Assembly: GCA_008680965.1 (NCBI GenBank)
Contig: NAKE01000001.1
Coordinates: forward strand, 868,001 to 932,000
Direction of reading: 5' to 3'
Length of the DNA: 64,000 nucleotides
Source: Collinsella aerofaciens
GTDB taxonomy: Bacteria; Actinomycetota; Coriobacteriia; Coriobacteriales; Coriobacteriaceae
Below, piece after piece: positions 48,505-56,262 of this stretch. The translations under genes were made by a program, and so were the position numbers. The notes under the pieces were generated by a model. It made no database searches and had not been told where the DNA came from. It saw nothing but the letters and a program-made list of their open reading frames with translations. Every line of letters starts with the position of its first letter. Position 1 is the stretch's first letter.

Positions 48505-49665
48505 ATGCAGATGGTCGAGTGGATTGTTCGTCGTGCGCAGGGCGACCGTGCACGCGTGGGAACGTTGACGGGCATGGTGTGTATTCTCGCCAATGTGGCA
48601 CTATGCGCTGCGAAGGGTGCAATTGGCGTGCTGTCGGGATCGGTTTCGATTGTGGCGGACGCCATGAACAACCTGTCCGATGCCAGCTCGAACATCGTGA
48701 GCGTGCTTGGCTTTAAGCTGGCGGGCAAGCCGGCCGACCCCGAGCATCCTTACGGACATGGCCGCTACGAGTATCTCTCGGGTCTGGTCGTGGCGGCGCT
48801 CGTGCTGCTGATTGGCGTTGAGCTGGTGAAGTCCTCGGTTGAGCGCATCATCCACCCCGAACCTGTCGAGTTCTCGCTTGCCCTGGTGGCGGTCCTTGCG
48901 CTTTCGATGGTCGTAAAGCTCTGGATGGCGGCCCTCAACCAAAAGCTCGGCGATCGCATTGAGTCCGAGACGCTGCATGCGACCGCGCAGGATTCCAAGA
49001 ACGATGTCCTTGCCACGGGCGCCGTGTTAGCGTGCGCAATTGTTTCGCAGGTGACGCACATCAATCTTGACGCATGGGTCGGCCTTGCCGTTGGCGCCTA
49101 TATTGGCTGGAGCGGCTTTGAGCTTATCCAAGATACGGTGAGCCCGCTTTTGGGCCAGGCGCCCGATCCTAAGCTGGTCAAGCACATTCGAGACAAGATC
49201 ATGAGCTATCCTGGCGTTTTGGGCGTCCACGACCTGATGGTGCACGACTACGGCCCAGGCAGAAAGTTCGCAAGTGCGCACGCCGAGATGGCGGCCGAAG
49301 TCAGCCCGCTGGAAAGTCACGACACGCTCGATAACATCGAGCAGTCGTTTAGGGTCGAAGACGGCATGATCGTCACGCTTCACTACGATCCCATCGTGAC
49401 CGATGACCCCAAGGTGGCGAGCATGCGCTTGCGCATTCACGCCATGGCTCAGGAGATTGATAACCGCCTCTCGATTCATGACCTACGCTGTGTGCCGGGT
49501 CCTACGCACACCAACGTGATCTTTGACTGCGCGCGCCCCTCGGATCTGCAAATGAGTGCCGAAGACGTAAAGCACGCGCTGGCACAACGGGTCGAATCGG
49601 AATATCCCAAGTCGATTGCCAAGATTACGATCGACGAAGACTACGTAGGGCATACCCACGAGTAA
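48505..49665 (+). CDS. Cation diffusion facilitator (CDF) family metal efflux protein
   Basis: The 386-residue membrane protein would export divalent metal ions such as Zn, Mn or Fe in exchange for protons. It has about five to six helices (from residue 20), the metal site DAMNNLSDASSN, the cytosolic HPYGHGRYEYL loop and a second site in ATAQDSKNDV, then a C-terminal cytoplasmic domain with an extra ~90 residues. ATG 48505 or 48511 are both possible after GGGGGCGG. The metal cannot be read from the sequence. It is probably a single gene. Confidence 0.9.
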   Translation: MQMVEWIVRRAQGDRARVGTLTGMVCILANVALCAAKGAIGVLSGSVSIVADAMNNLSDASSNIVSVLGFKLAGKPADPEHPYGHGRYEYLSGLVVAALVLLIGVELVKSSVERIIHPEPVEFSLALVAVLALSMVVKLWMAALNQKLGDRIESETLHATAQDSKNDVLATGAVLACAIVSQVTHINLDAWVGLAVGAYIGWSGFELIQDTVSPLLGQAPDPKLVKHIRDKIMSYPGVLGVHDLMVHDYGPGRKFASAHAEMAAEVSPLESHDTLDNIEQSFRVEDGMIVTLHYDPIVTDDPKVASMRLRIHAMAQEIDNRLSIHDLRCVPGPTHTNVIFDCARPSDLQMSAEDVKHALAQRVESEYPKSIAKITIDEDYVGHTHE

Positions 49666-49704
49666 GGCTGTGCCGGCAAAGCAGGTTATGCAGAAGGGGA
49701 GAGC

Positions 49705-50331
49705 ATGAAGAAACTGTATCTACTCCGCCACGGTCAGACGGAGTTCAACGTCAAAAAGCTGGTCCAGGGCCGCTGCGATTCACCTTTGACCGACCTGGGC
49801 CGCAAACAAGCGGGAATGGCAGCCGCATGGCTCAAAGCCCACAACGTCGTCCCCGACAAAGTGGTCTCCTCACCTTTGGGCCGAGCCATGGCCACGGCAG
49901 GCCTCGTCGCAACCGAGCTCCTCGGCCCGGACGCAGCAGTCGAGTCCTGCGAAGGCATCATCGAGCGCTGCTACGGCACCTTCGAAGAAGGCCCCCACGA
50001 CGCCCTGCCCACCGACGTCTGGGATCCGGGCGAGGACCTGGTCCCCTTCGGAGGAGAGGGAAGCAAAGCGTTACAAGAACGCATGGTAGCCACCCTCACC
50101 AATATCATGGGCTCCGAGGGCATCGAAACCCTCTTAGCAGTAAGCCACGGCAGCGCCAGCCGCCAATTCATCAAGGCTGCAGCTCCAGAGGGCTTCGAGC
50201 TCCCAGCAAAACTCCCCAACTGCGCCATCATGATCTTCGGTTTTGAAGAGGCAAAGCCACAAGCAGAAGGCGAGCCAATGCAATGCCAGTTCACCCTCCA
50301 GCAAATAGTGGACCCTCAACAAAGTAATTAG
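49705..50331 (+). CDS. Histidine phosphatase family protein (phosphoglycerate mutase-like)
   Basis: The 208-residue protein has the RHG motif (8-10) with the phospho-His at 9, the second Arg in SSPLGRAMATA and the second His in AVSHGSASR. This is the 2H-phosphatase branch, used as phosphoglycerate mutase or as a general phosphatase; the latter is more likely as the family's PGM-specific loop is absent. ATG at 49705 follows AAGGGGAGA. Its second half uses more A-ending codons than neighbours. E3 follows 45 bp after the stop. Confidence 0.88.
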   Translation: MKKLYLLRHGQTEFNVKKLVQGRCDSPLTDLGRKQAGMAAAWLKAHNVVPDKVVSSPLGRAMATAGLVATELLGPDAAVESCEGIIERCYGTFEEGPHDALPTDVWDPGEDLVPFGGEGSKALQERMVATLTNIMGSEGIETLLAVSHGSASRQFIKAAAPEGFELPAKLPNCAIMIFGFEEAKPQAEGEPMQCQFTLQQIVDPQQSN

Positions 50332-50375
50332 CTGAGCGAGCAGAGTTAAGCAGACATCAACGTGTCGTCTCCCGA

Positions 50376-50512
50376 GCTTGGCAGAGGGGCGGCGAAATAT
50401 ATTAAGTTTGTCGCGAGTTCCGCACGCAAAGGAAAGCACTTAATGTGCTTTCCGTCTTGCGCAGGACTGTAGAGCAGCAAACTTAATATATTTCGCCGCC
50501 CCTCTGCCAAGC
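50376..50512. repeat. Large hairpin element E3, upstream of rplC
   Basis: The arms 50376-50410 and 50478-50512 are perfectly complementary over 35 bp. The core 50411-50477 (67 bp) is identical to that of E2, 17 kb away. The arms share only TTAAGTTTG with E2 and nothing obvious with E1. No T-tract follows. It occupies the first part of the 457-bp gap before rplC. Confidence 0.9.
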
Positions 50513-50569
50513 CCAGGCGACTCCACGCACTTTACCTGCGTAAACAATGTGAGTGAAATATGAATCTCG

Positions 50570-50596
50570 ATGGATACGCCCGCAGCCGTGTATACT
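50570..50596 (+). promoter_or_regulatory. Conserved 26-bp motif with -10 (TATACT) before rplC
   Basis: The motif begins ATGGATACGCC, continues CGCAGCCGTG and ends TATAC. It matches 24 of 26 positions of 52435-52460 before rplB. TATACT is a good -10, but no consensus -35 lies 17 bases upstream. ATACG can pair with CGTGT. Confidence 0.6.
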
Positions 50597-50707
50597 AAAC
50601 AGCTGTGTGTAACCAGGGGAGTATTCTGGCTGGACAAAATGCCTGCTTAATAGGGTTGTCAGGTAGTCCGGACGCAATACAAGACTGGGGAGCACGTCGT
50701 GTAAGTA

Positions 50708-50759
50708 GTGGTCCTCTAGGGGCGTACGCTCGGTGGTGTACGCATTGTCCCAAGACCAC
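50708..50759 (+). promoter_or_regulatory. Nested hairpin in the rplC leader
   Basis: GTGGTC (50708-50713) pairs with GACCAC (50754-50759) and encloses GCGTAC (50722-50727) pairing with GTACGC (50738-50743). It lies in the presumed 5' leader, 30 bp before rplC, and could be a regulatory target, by analogy to the L4-controlled S10 leader in E. coli. Confidence 0.55.
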
Positions 50760-50788
50760 GCGAGAGTTGGGATCATATCTTGATCAGC

Positions 50789-51400
50789 ATGATTCTCGGC
50801 CGCAAGATTGGCATGACCCAGGTTTGGGACGAGGACGACAACGTCGTTCCCGTCACGGTCATCCAGGCTGGCCCCTGCGCTGTCTCGCAGGTTAAAACTC
50901 AGGCAACCGACGGCTATGACGCCGTCCAGATCGGTTTCGGCGACATCAAGGCCAAGAACGTGAACAAGCCCATGGCTGGTCACTTCGCCAAGGCCGGCGT
51001 CGAGCCTGTCCGCTTCCTTCGTGAGGTCCGCGTCGAGAACGGCGAGGAGCACAAGGTCGGCGAGGTCGTCACCGTCGCTGATTTCGCTGATGTCGAGAAG
51101 GTCGACGTCATCGGTACCTCCAAGGGTAAGGGCTTCCAGGGTCGCATCAAGCGCTGGGGTCAGCGCCGCGGTCCTATGACGCATGGTTCTCACTTCCAGC
51201 GTCACCCCGGTTCTATCGGTCAGTGCGCCTATCCTGCGCGCGTCCTCAAGGGCGTCAAGATGGCCGGTCACATGGGTAACGAGCGCGTTACCGTCAAGAA
51301 CCTTTCCGTTGTCCGCATCGATGCCGAGCAGAACCTCATCTTGGTCAAGGGCGCTGTCCCGGGTGCCAAGAATGGTCTCGTCGCCATCCGTATGGCCTAA
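50789..51400 (+). CDS. rplC: 50S ribosomal protein L3
   Basis: The 203-residue protein reaches the peptidyl-transferase centre. MILGRKIGMTQVWDEDD and the central SKGKGFQGRIKRWGQ and GPMTHGSHFQRHPGSIG blocks are diagnostic. ATG 50789 gives the usual N-terminus; TTG 50780 would add three residues. No clear Shine-Dalgarno precedes either, which is unusual here and may mean that the leader structure takes part in initiation. It begins the rplC-to-rplX ribosomal block. Confidence 0.97.
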   Translation: MILGRKIGMTQVWDEDDNVVPVTVIQAGPCAVSQVKTQATDGYDAVQIGFGDIKAKNVNKPMAGHFAKAGVEPVRFLREVRVENGEEHKVGEVVTVADFADVEKVDVIGTSKGKGFQGRIKRWGQRRGPMTHGSHFQRHPGSIGQCAYPARVLKGVKMAGHMGNERVTVKNLSVVRIDAEQNLILVKGAVPGAKNGLVAIRMA

Positions 51401-51446
51401 GGGCCCAGCCCATTTAGCCCAGCGTCATACCAAGGAGAACACTTAA

Positions 51447-52073
51447 ATGGCAAAGTTTGAAGTAAAGAACAGCGAGGGCAAGAAGGTCGCCGAGGCCGAG
51501 CTCGCCGCTGAGGTGTACGGCATCGAGCCGAACATCCACGTTATGCACCACATCGTCAAGTGCCAGATGGCCTCTTGGCGTCAGGGCACCCAGTCCGCTA
51601 AGGGCCGCTCTGAGGTTTCCGGTGGCGGCAAGAAGCCTTGGCGTCAGAAGGGCACCGGCCGTGCCCGCCAGGGTTCCATCCGTGCTGCCCAGTGGCGTCA
51701 CGGTGGCGTTGTCTTCGCCCCCAAGCCCCGTTCCTACGCTAAGCGTATGAACAACAAGGAGGTCAAGCTGGCTATGCGCTCCGCGCTGTCCGCCAAGCTG
51801 GCCGATGGCGAGCTCGTGCTCGTCGACGACTACGGCTTCGAGAAGCCTTCCACCAAGGCTGCCGTCGCCATGCTCAAGGCTCTCGGCCTTGAGGGCAAGC
51901 GTCTGACCATCATCGTCCGCGATGAGGACGTCAACGCCTACCTGTCGTTCCGCAACATTCCCAAGACGTTCATCATCACCGCCGACGAGGCCAACACCTA
52001 CGATCTCGTCAACAACAACGCTGTGCTGATGCCCGCCGACATCGCCGCTCACTTCGGGGAGGTGCTTGCATAA
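51447..52073 (+). CDS. rplD: 50S ribosomal protein L4
   Basis: The 208-residue protein lines the exit tunnel and in E. coli represses the S10 operon. The tunnel loop is seen in GGGKKPWRQKGTGRARQGS. ATG at 51447 follows AAGGAG. rplW begins at the base after its stop. Confidence 0.97.
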   Translation: MAKFEVKNSEGKKVAEAELAAEVYGIEPNIHVMHHIVKCQMASWRQGTQSAKGRSEVSGGGKKPWRQKGTGRARQGSIRAAQWRHGGVVFAPKPRSYAKRMNNKEVKLAMRSALSAKLADGELVLVDDYGFEKPSTKAAVAMLKALGLEGKRLTIIVRDEDVNAYLSFRNIPKTFIITADEANTYDLVNNNAVLMPADIAAHFGEVLA

Positions 52074-52361
52074 ATGACCGCCCACGAGATCATCATCCGT
52101 CCGATCGTGTCCGAGCGTTCCTTCTCCGGCATGGAGCAGAACAAGTACACGTTCGAGGTCGCCAAGGATGCTAACAAGTATCAGATCAAGGACGCTGTCG
52201 AGGAGATCTTCGGCGTCAAGGTCGTTCGCGTGAACACCCTGACGGTCAAGCCCAAGACCAAGCGTGTGCGCTATGTCGCCGGCAAGACCCGTTCTTGGAA
52301 GAAGGCCATCGTCACGCTGGCCGAGGGCGACACCATCGAGGTCTTTGGCAACCAGGCCTAA
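52074..52361 (+). CDS. rplW: 50S ribosomal protein L23
   Basis: The 95-residue protein sits at the tunnel exit and docks trigger factor and SRP. IIRPIVSERSF and the C-terminal RSWKKAIVTLAEGDTIE are typical. ATG at 52074 follows GGAGGTG within rplD, with no spacer, so translation is likely coupled. A 180-bp gap with a hairpin and a promoter-like motif follows. Confidence 0.97.
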   Translation: MTAHEIIIRPIVSERSFSGMEQNKYTFEVAKDANKYQIKDAVEEIFGVKVVRVNTLTVKPKTKRVRYVAGKTRSWKKAIVTLAEGDTIEVFGNQA

Positions 52362-52379
52362 GACTCGCTGCTGTTGAGT

Positions 52380-52415
52380 GAGCTCATGCCTCCCAAATAG
52401 GGGAGGCGAGAGCTC
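52380..52415 (+). terminator. Two-step hairpin between rplW and rplB
   Basis: GAGCTC pairs with GAGCTC around GCCTCCC...GGGAGGC (52387-52407). It is followed by AAGGTTTTGGG, only a weak T-tract, so it is at most a partial terminator or a processing site. Confidence 0.45.
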
Positions 52416-52434
52416 AAGGTTTTGGGCGTATAAA

Positions 52435-52461
52435 ATGGACACGCCCGGAGCCGTGTATACG
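52435..52461 (+). promoter_or_regulatory. Second copy of the 26-bp motif, before rplB
   Basis: ATGGACACGCC, CGGAGCCGTG, TATAC. It differs from 50570-50595 at two positions; the T-to-C change turns a T-G pair into C-G in the ACACG/CGTGT stem. TATACG could be a -10 for an internal promoter 80 bp before rplB. Confidence 0.55.
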
Positions 52462-52540
52462 TCCGGTGTCATCGCACCCGAGGCAGAACCTCGAATCCCT
52501 GTCTGCGATGGCTAACGGATTCCTATTGAAAGGGATTGTA

Positions 52541-53371
52541 ATGGCTGTAAAGCACCTTAAGCCGACCTCCGCTGGTAGGCGTTGGCAGACGATCTCCGAC
52601 TTCTCCGAGATCACCTGCACCAAGCCCGAGAAGTCTCTTCTCGAGCCCCTGCCCAAGAAGGCCGGTCGTAACAACAACGGCCGCATCACCACCCGCCACC
52701 AGGGCGGCGGCGTGAAGCGTCGTTACCGCGTGATTGACTTCAAGCGCAACAAGGACGGCGTGCCCGCCAAGGTTGCCACGATCGAGTACGATCCGAACCG
52801 TTCCGCTCGCATCGCTCTGCTGCACTACGCTGACGGTGAGAAGCGCTACATCTTGGCTCCCAAGGGCCTCGAGGTTGGTCAGACCATCATGTCCGGTTCT
52901 GACGCCGACATCAAGCCGGGCAACGCTCTGCCCCTCGCCGACATCCCCGTCGGTACGCTCATCCACGCCGTCGAGTTCCAGCCGGGCAAGGGCGCTGCTA
53001 TCGCCCGTTCCGCCGGTAACTCCTGCCAGCTGATGGGTAAGGAGGGCAAGTACGCTATCGTCCGTATGCCTTCCTCCGAGATGCGCCGCATCCTCGTTAC
53101 CTGCCGCGCCACCGTCGGTGAGGTCGGCAACGCCGATCACGCCAACATCGTCATCGGCAAGGCCGGCCGTAAGCGTCACTTGAACGTGCGCCCGACCGTC
53201 CGCGGTACCGTCATGAACCCTGTCGACCACCCGCACGGCGGTGGCGAGGGCAAGAACCACACCTCTGGTCGACCCTCCGTTACCCCCTGGGGTAAGCCGA
53301 CGAAGGGCCTTCGTACGCGCAAGAAGAAGAAGGTCTCGAACCAGCACATCATTCGTCGCCGTAAGAAGTAA
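52541..53371 (+). CDS. rplB: 50S ribosomal protein L2
   Basis: This 276-residue protein is needed for subunit joining and peptidyl transfer. RGTVMNPVDHPHGGGEGK contains the conserved His of the active-centre loop. ATG at 52541 follows GAAAGGGA; a longer frame reads into the promoter-like region and is not used. The C-terminus is strongly basic (RKKKKVSNQHIIRRRKK). Confidence 0.98.
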   Translation: MAVKHLKPTSAGRRWQTISDFSEITCTKPEKSLLEPLPKKAGRNNNGRITTRHQGGGVKRRYRVIDFKRNKDGVPAKVATIEYDPNRSARIALLHYADGEKRYILAPKGLEVGQTIMSGSDADIKPGNALPLADIPVGTLIHAVEFQPGKGAAIARSAGNSCQLMGKEGKYAIVRMPSSEMRRILVTCRATVGEVGNADHANIVIGKAGRKRHLNVRPTVRGTVMNPVDHPHGGGEGKNHTSGRPSVTPWGKPTKGLRTRKKKKVSNQHIIRRRKK

Positions 53372-53403
53372 TTTCGGATACCGAGTTTTAGGAGAAAGCA
53401 CTT

Positions 53404-53664
53404 ATGAGCAGAAGTCTCAAAAAGGGCCCGTTCGTGGAGACTCGCCTTCTCTCGCGTATCACCGCGATGAACGAGGCTGGCAAGAAGGACGTCGTGAAGA
53501 CCTGGTCCCGCGCGTCCACCATCTTCCCCGAGATGGTTGGTCACACCATCGCCGTCCACGACGGCCGCAAGCATGTGCCCGTGTATGTTACCGAGTCCAT
53601 GGTTGGTCACAAGCTCGGCGAGTTCGCGCCGACTCGTACGTTCCGTGGCCACAAGGCCAAATAG
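53404..53664 (+). CDS. rpsS: 30S ribosomal protein S19
   Basis: The 86-residue 30S head protein contacts the large subunit. SRSLKKGPFVETRLL and GHKLGEFAPTRTFRGHK are diagnostic. ATG at 53404 follows AGGAGAAA. It lies 32 bp after rplB and 14 bp before rplV. Confidence 0.98.
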   Translation: MSRSLKKGPFVETRLLSRITAMNEAGKKDVVKTWSRASTIFPEMVGHTIAVHDGRKHVPVYVTESMVGHKLGEFAPTRTFRGHKAK

Positions 53665-53678
53665 GGGGTTAACCGTAA

Positions 53679-54050
53679 ATGGCAACTAAGTCTATTGAAA
53701 CTGAGGCCACCGAGGTTCGCGCCGTCGCTAAGTACGTGCGTGTTTCCCCCAGCAAGGCCCGCCTGGTGGTCGATCTGATCCGCCGCAAGCCTGTCGCTCA
53801 GGCCTTCGACATCCTCCACTTCTGCGACCGCGCCGTCGCCGTGGATGTCGAGAAGGTTCTCCGTTCCGCCGTTGCGAACGCCGAGAACAACAACGGTCTG
53901 CGTGCCGACAACCTGGTTGTCGCCGCTGCCTATGTTGACGAGGGTCCGACGCTTAAGCGCATCCGTCCCCGCGCCAAGGGTTCCGCTTCTCGCATTCTGA
54001 AGCGTACTTCCCACATCACCGTCGTCGTTGCTCCTCGAAAGGAGGCGTAA
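53679..54050 (+). CDS. rplV: 50S ribosomal protein L22
   Basis: The 123-residue protein has a beta-hairpin that lines the exit tunnel (GPTLKRIRPRAKGSASRI), the macrolide-response region, which looks wild-type. VAKYVRVSPSKARLVVDLIR is typical. ATG at 53679 follows GGGGGTTAA. rpsC begins 6 bp later. Confidence 0.98.
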   Translation: MATKSIETEATEVRAVAKYVRVSPSKARLVVDLIRRKPVAQAFDILHFCDRAVAVDVEKVLRSAVANAENNNGLRADNLVVAAAYVDEGPTLKRIRPRAKGSASRILKRTSHITVVVAPRKEA

Positions 54051-54056
54051 AGCTGT

Positions 54057-54767
54057 ATGGGTCAGAAAGTCTACCCCACCGGCTTCCGTCTTGGCATCAC
54101 CGAGAACTGGCGCTCCCGCTGGTTCGCAGAGAAGGATTACGCTAAGACCCTCGGTAACGATCTCGAGATCCGCAAGTACCTCGAGAAGCGCCTTTCCCGC
54201 GCAGCTGTCTCCCGCGTCGAGATCGAGCGCGCTGGCGACAAGGTGAAGGTCATCATCCTCACCGCTCGCCCCGGCGTTGTCATCGGTAAGAAGGGTGCCG
54301 AGATCGATACCCTCCGCACCGAGCTCGAGAAGGTTGCTGGCGTCTCCAAGGGCCAGCTCTCCGTCGACGTTGTCGAGATCAAGCGCCCCGAGCTCGACGC
54401 CAACCTCGTTGCTCAGTCCATCGCTGAGCAGCTCGAGGGCCGCGTTGCCTTCCGTCGCGCTATGCGCAAGGCTGTCCAGTCCGCCCGCAAGGCCGGCGCC
54501 AAGGGCATCCGTATCCAGTGCTCCGGTCGTCTCGGCGGTGCCGAGATGGGCCGTCGTGAGTGGTACCGTGAGGGTCGCGTGCCTCTGCACACCCTCCGTG
54601 CCAAGATCGACTACGGCACGGCTGTCGCCAGCACCACCATGGGCGCTTGCGGCGTGAAGGTCTGGATCTACCTGGGCGAGAAGCTCCCGGGCCAGCCTGT
54701 TCCCAACCCTGCACTCGAGGGCTCTTCCCGTCCTCGTCGTCGTAACTCCGAGAGGAGGGGTCAGTAG
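54057..54767 (+). CDS. rpsC: 30S ribosomal protein S3
   Basis: The 236-residue protein forms part of the mRNA entry channel. MGQKVYPTGFRLGITENWRS and the KH-domain loop GVVIGKKGAEI are diagnostic. ATG at 54057 follows AAAGGAGG. Its stop shares a base with the rplP start (TAGTG). Confidence 0.98.
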   Translation: MGQKVYPTGFRLGITENWRSRWFAEKDYAKTLGNDLEIRKYLEKRLSRAAVSRVEIERAGDKVKVIILTARPGVVIGKKGAEIDTLRTELEKVAGVSKGQLSVDVVEIKRPELDANLVAQSIAEQLEGRVAFRRAMRKAVQSARKAGAKGIRIQCSGRLGGAEMGRREWYREGRVPLHTLRAKIDYGTAVASTTMGACGVKVWIYLGEKLPGQPVPNPALEGSSRPRRRNSERRGQ

Positions 54768-55270
54768 TGCTTGCCCCTAAGCGTATTCTTCACCGCAAGG
54801 TGCAGCGTGGCTCCATGAAGGGCCAGGCCAAGGGTAATACCGAGCTGCATTTCGGCGAGTTTGGTATCCAGGCTCTCGAGGCCCATTGGATCACCAACCG
54901 TCAGATCGAGGCCGCTCGTATTGCCATGACCCGCTACATGAAGCGTGGCGGTCGTGTCTACATCACGATCTTCCCCGATAAGCCCATCACCAAGAAGCCT
55001 GCCGAGACTCGCATGGGTTCTGGTAAGGGTAACCCCGAGGAGTGGGTGGCCGTCGTCAAGCCCGGCCGCATCATGTTCGAGGTCAAGGGTGTTCCCGAGG
55101 AGGTCGCTCGCGAGGCTCTGCGTCTTGCGCAGCACAAGCTCCCCATCAAGACCAAGATTGTTGCTGCCAAGAACGCTGAGCAGCGCATCCAGAAGGAGAT
55201 GGCTGAGGAGGCCGCTCTCGAGGCCAAGTGGGCTGCTGAGGACGCCGCCGCCGCCAAGGAGGAGAACTAA
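54767..55270 (+). CDS. rplP: 50S ribosomal protein L16 with Ala/Glu-rich tail
   Basis: The 167-residue protein helps place the A-site tRNA. MLAPKRILHRKVQRGSMKGQ and GSGKGNPEEWVAVVKPGRI are typical. The last ~30 residues (EMAEEAALEAKWAAEDAAAA) are an extra acidic, Ala-rich helix beyond the usual ~138 residues. GTG at 54767 overlaps the rpsC stop by one base; rpmC overlaps its end by one base, so the three are translationally coupled. Confidence 0.97.
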   Translation: MLAPKRILHRKVQRGSMKGQAKGNTELHFGEFGIQALEAHWITNRQIEAARIAMTRYMKRGGRVYITIFPDKPITKKPAETRMGSGKGNPEEWVAVVKPGRIMFEVKGVPEEVAREALRLAQHKLPIKTKIVAAKNAEQRIQKEMAEEAALEAKWAAEDAAAAKEEN

Positions 55271-55485
55271 TGAAGCCCGCAGAGATTCGTGAGCTCTCGG
55301 ACGCTCAGCTCGTTGAGAAGCTGAAGGAAATGCGCGCCGAGCTCTTTAACCTTCGTTTCCAGATGGCCACCAGCCAGCTGGACAACACCGCTCGCGTCAA
55401 CACCGTGAAGAAGGACATCGCTCGCGTCCTCACGGAGCAGCGCGCCCGCGAGATCGCAGCGGAGAAGTCCGCTGTCGCCGAGTAG
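55270..55485 (+). CDS. rpmC: 50S ribosomal protein L29
   Basis: The 71-residue coiled two-helix protein sits at the tunnel exit. KPAEIRELSDAQLVEKLKEM and LRFQMATSQLDNTARV are diagnostic. ATG at 55270 overlaps the rplP stop by one base (TAATG). The Ala/Glu-rich end is slightly longer than average. Confidence 0.97.
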   Translation: MKPAEIRELSDAQLVEKLKEMRAELFNLRFQMATSQLDNTARVNTVKKDIARVLTEQRAREIAAEKSAVAE

Positions 55486-55501
55486 GACCTAAGGAGAGAA
55501 C

Positions 55502-55762
55502 ATGACTGATTCGCGTAACTCGCGTAAGGTCCGTACGGGTGTCGTTACCTCCGTCTCCGGTGCCAAGACCATTGTTGTCACCATCACCGAGCGCAAGCGT
55601 CACCCCAAGTACGGCAAGATGATGACCAGCTCCAAGAAGCTGCACGCTCACGACGAGGAGTGCACGGCTGGCGTGGGCGACACCGTCCGCGTTATGGAGA
55701 CCCGTCCTATGTCCAAGATGAAGCGTTGGCGCCTCATCGAGGTCGTCGAGCGCGCTAAATAA
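55502..55762 (+). CDS. rpsQ: 30S ribosomal protein S17
   Basis: The 86-residue OB-fold protein binds 16S rRNA early. RKVRTGVVTSVSGAKTIVV and KLHAHDEECTAGVGDTVRV are typical. ATG at 55502 follows TAAGGAG. A 118-bp spacer with a three-way-junction-like structure separates it from rplN. Confidence 0.97.
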   Translation: MTDSRNSRKVRTGVVTSVSGAKTIVVTITERKRHPKYGKMMTSSKKLHAHDEECTAGVGDTVRVMETRPMSKMKRWRLIEVVERAK

Positions 55763-55789
55763 GCAGTCGCTCTTACGACTTGTACGTTT

Positions 55790-55855
55790 CCGAAGATGTG
55801 CGTATGCCTGGCTTGCATACCACGAGCCGTATAAAGGCTGCGCACCTCTCTTCGG
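55790..55855 (+). promoter_or_regulatory. Structured spacer between rpsQ and rplN (possible three-way junction)
   Basis: CCGAAGA (55790-55796) pairs with TCTTCGG (55849-55855) and TGCG with CGCA, enclosing two hairpins: GTATGC/GCATAC (55802-55820) and AGCC/AGGCT-type (55825-55839). GAGCCGTATAAA in the second also resembles the -10 region of the 26-bp motif. It ends 25 bp before rplN. Confidence 0.6.
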
Positions 55856-55880
55856 TTCTTAGTTCGGAGGAACATCTACC

Positions 55881-56249
55881 ATGATTCAGATGCAAACCAT
55901 GCTGAACGTCGCCGACAACTCCGGCGCTCGCAAGATTCGCTGCATCAAGGTGCTTGGCGGTTCCAAGCGTCGTTATGCAGGCATCGGCGATGTGTTCATC
56001 GGTGCTGTCCAGGAGGCCACCCCTGGCGCCAACGTCAAGAAGAAGGACGTTGTCCGTTGCGTCGTCGTTCGCACCGTTAAGGAGATCCGCCGCAAGGATG
56101 GCTCCTACATTCGCTTTGATGAGAACGCCTGCGTTGTCATCAACAACGATGGTTCGCCCGTCGGCACCCGTATCTTCGGGCCCGTCGCTCGCGAGCTTCG
56201 TGACAAGAAGTACATGAAGATCGTCTCGCTCGCTCCCGAGACCCTGTAG
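55881..56249 (+). CDS. rplN: 50S ribosomal protein L14
   Basis: The 122-residue protein lies at the subunit interface and binds the silencing factor RsfS. MIQMQTMLNVADNSGARKI and GSPVGTRIFGPVARELR are diagnostic. ATG at 55881 follows GGAGGAA. In most bacteria it begins the spc operon. Confidence 0.98.
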   Translation: MIQMQTMLNVADNSGARKIRCIKVLGGSKRRYAGIGDVFIGAVQEATPGANVKKKDVVRCVVVRTVKEIRRKDGSYIRFDENACVVINNDGSPVGTRIFGPVARELRDKKYMKIVSLAPETL

Positions 56250-56262
56250 TTAGGGGAGATAT

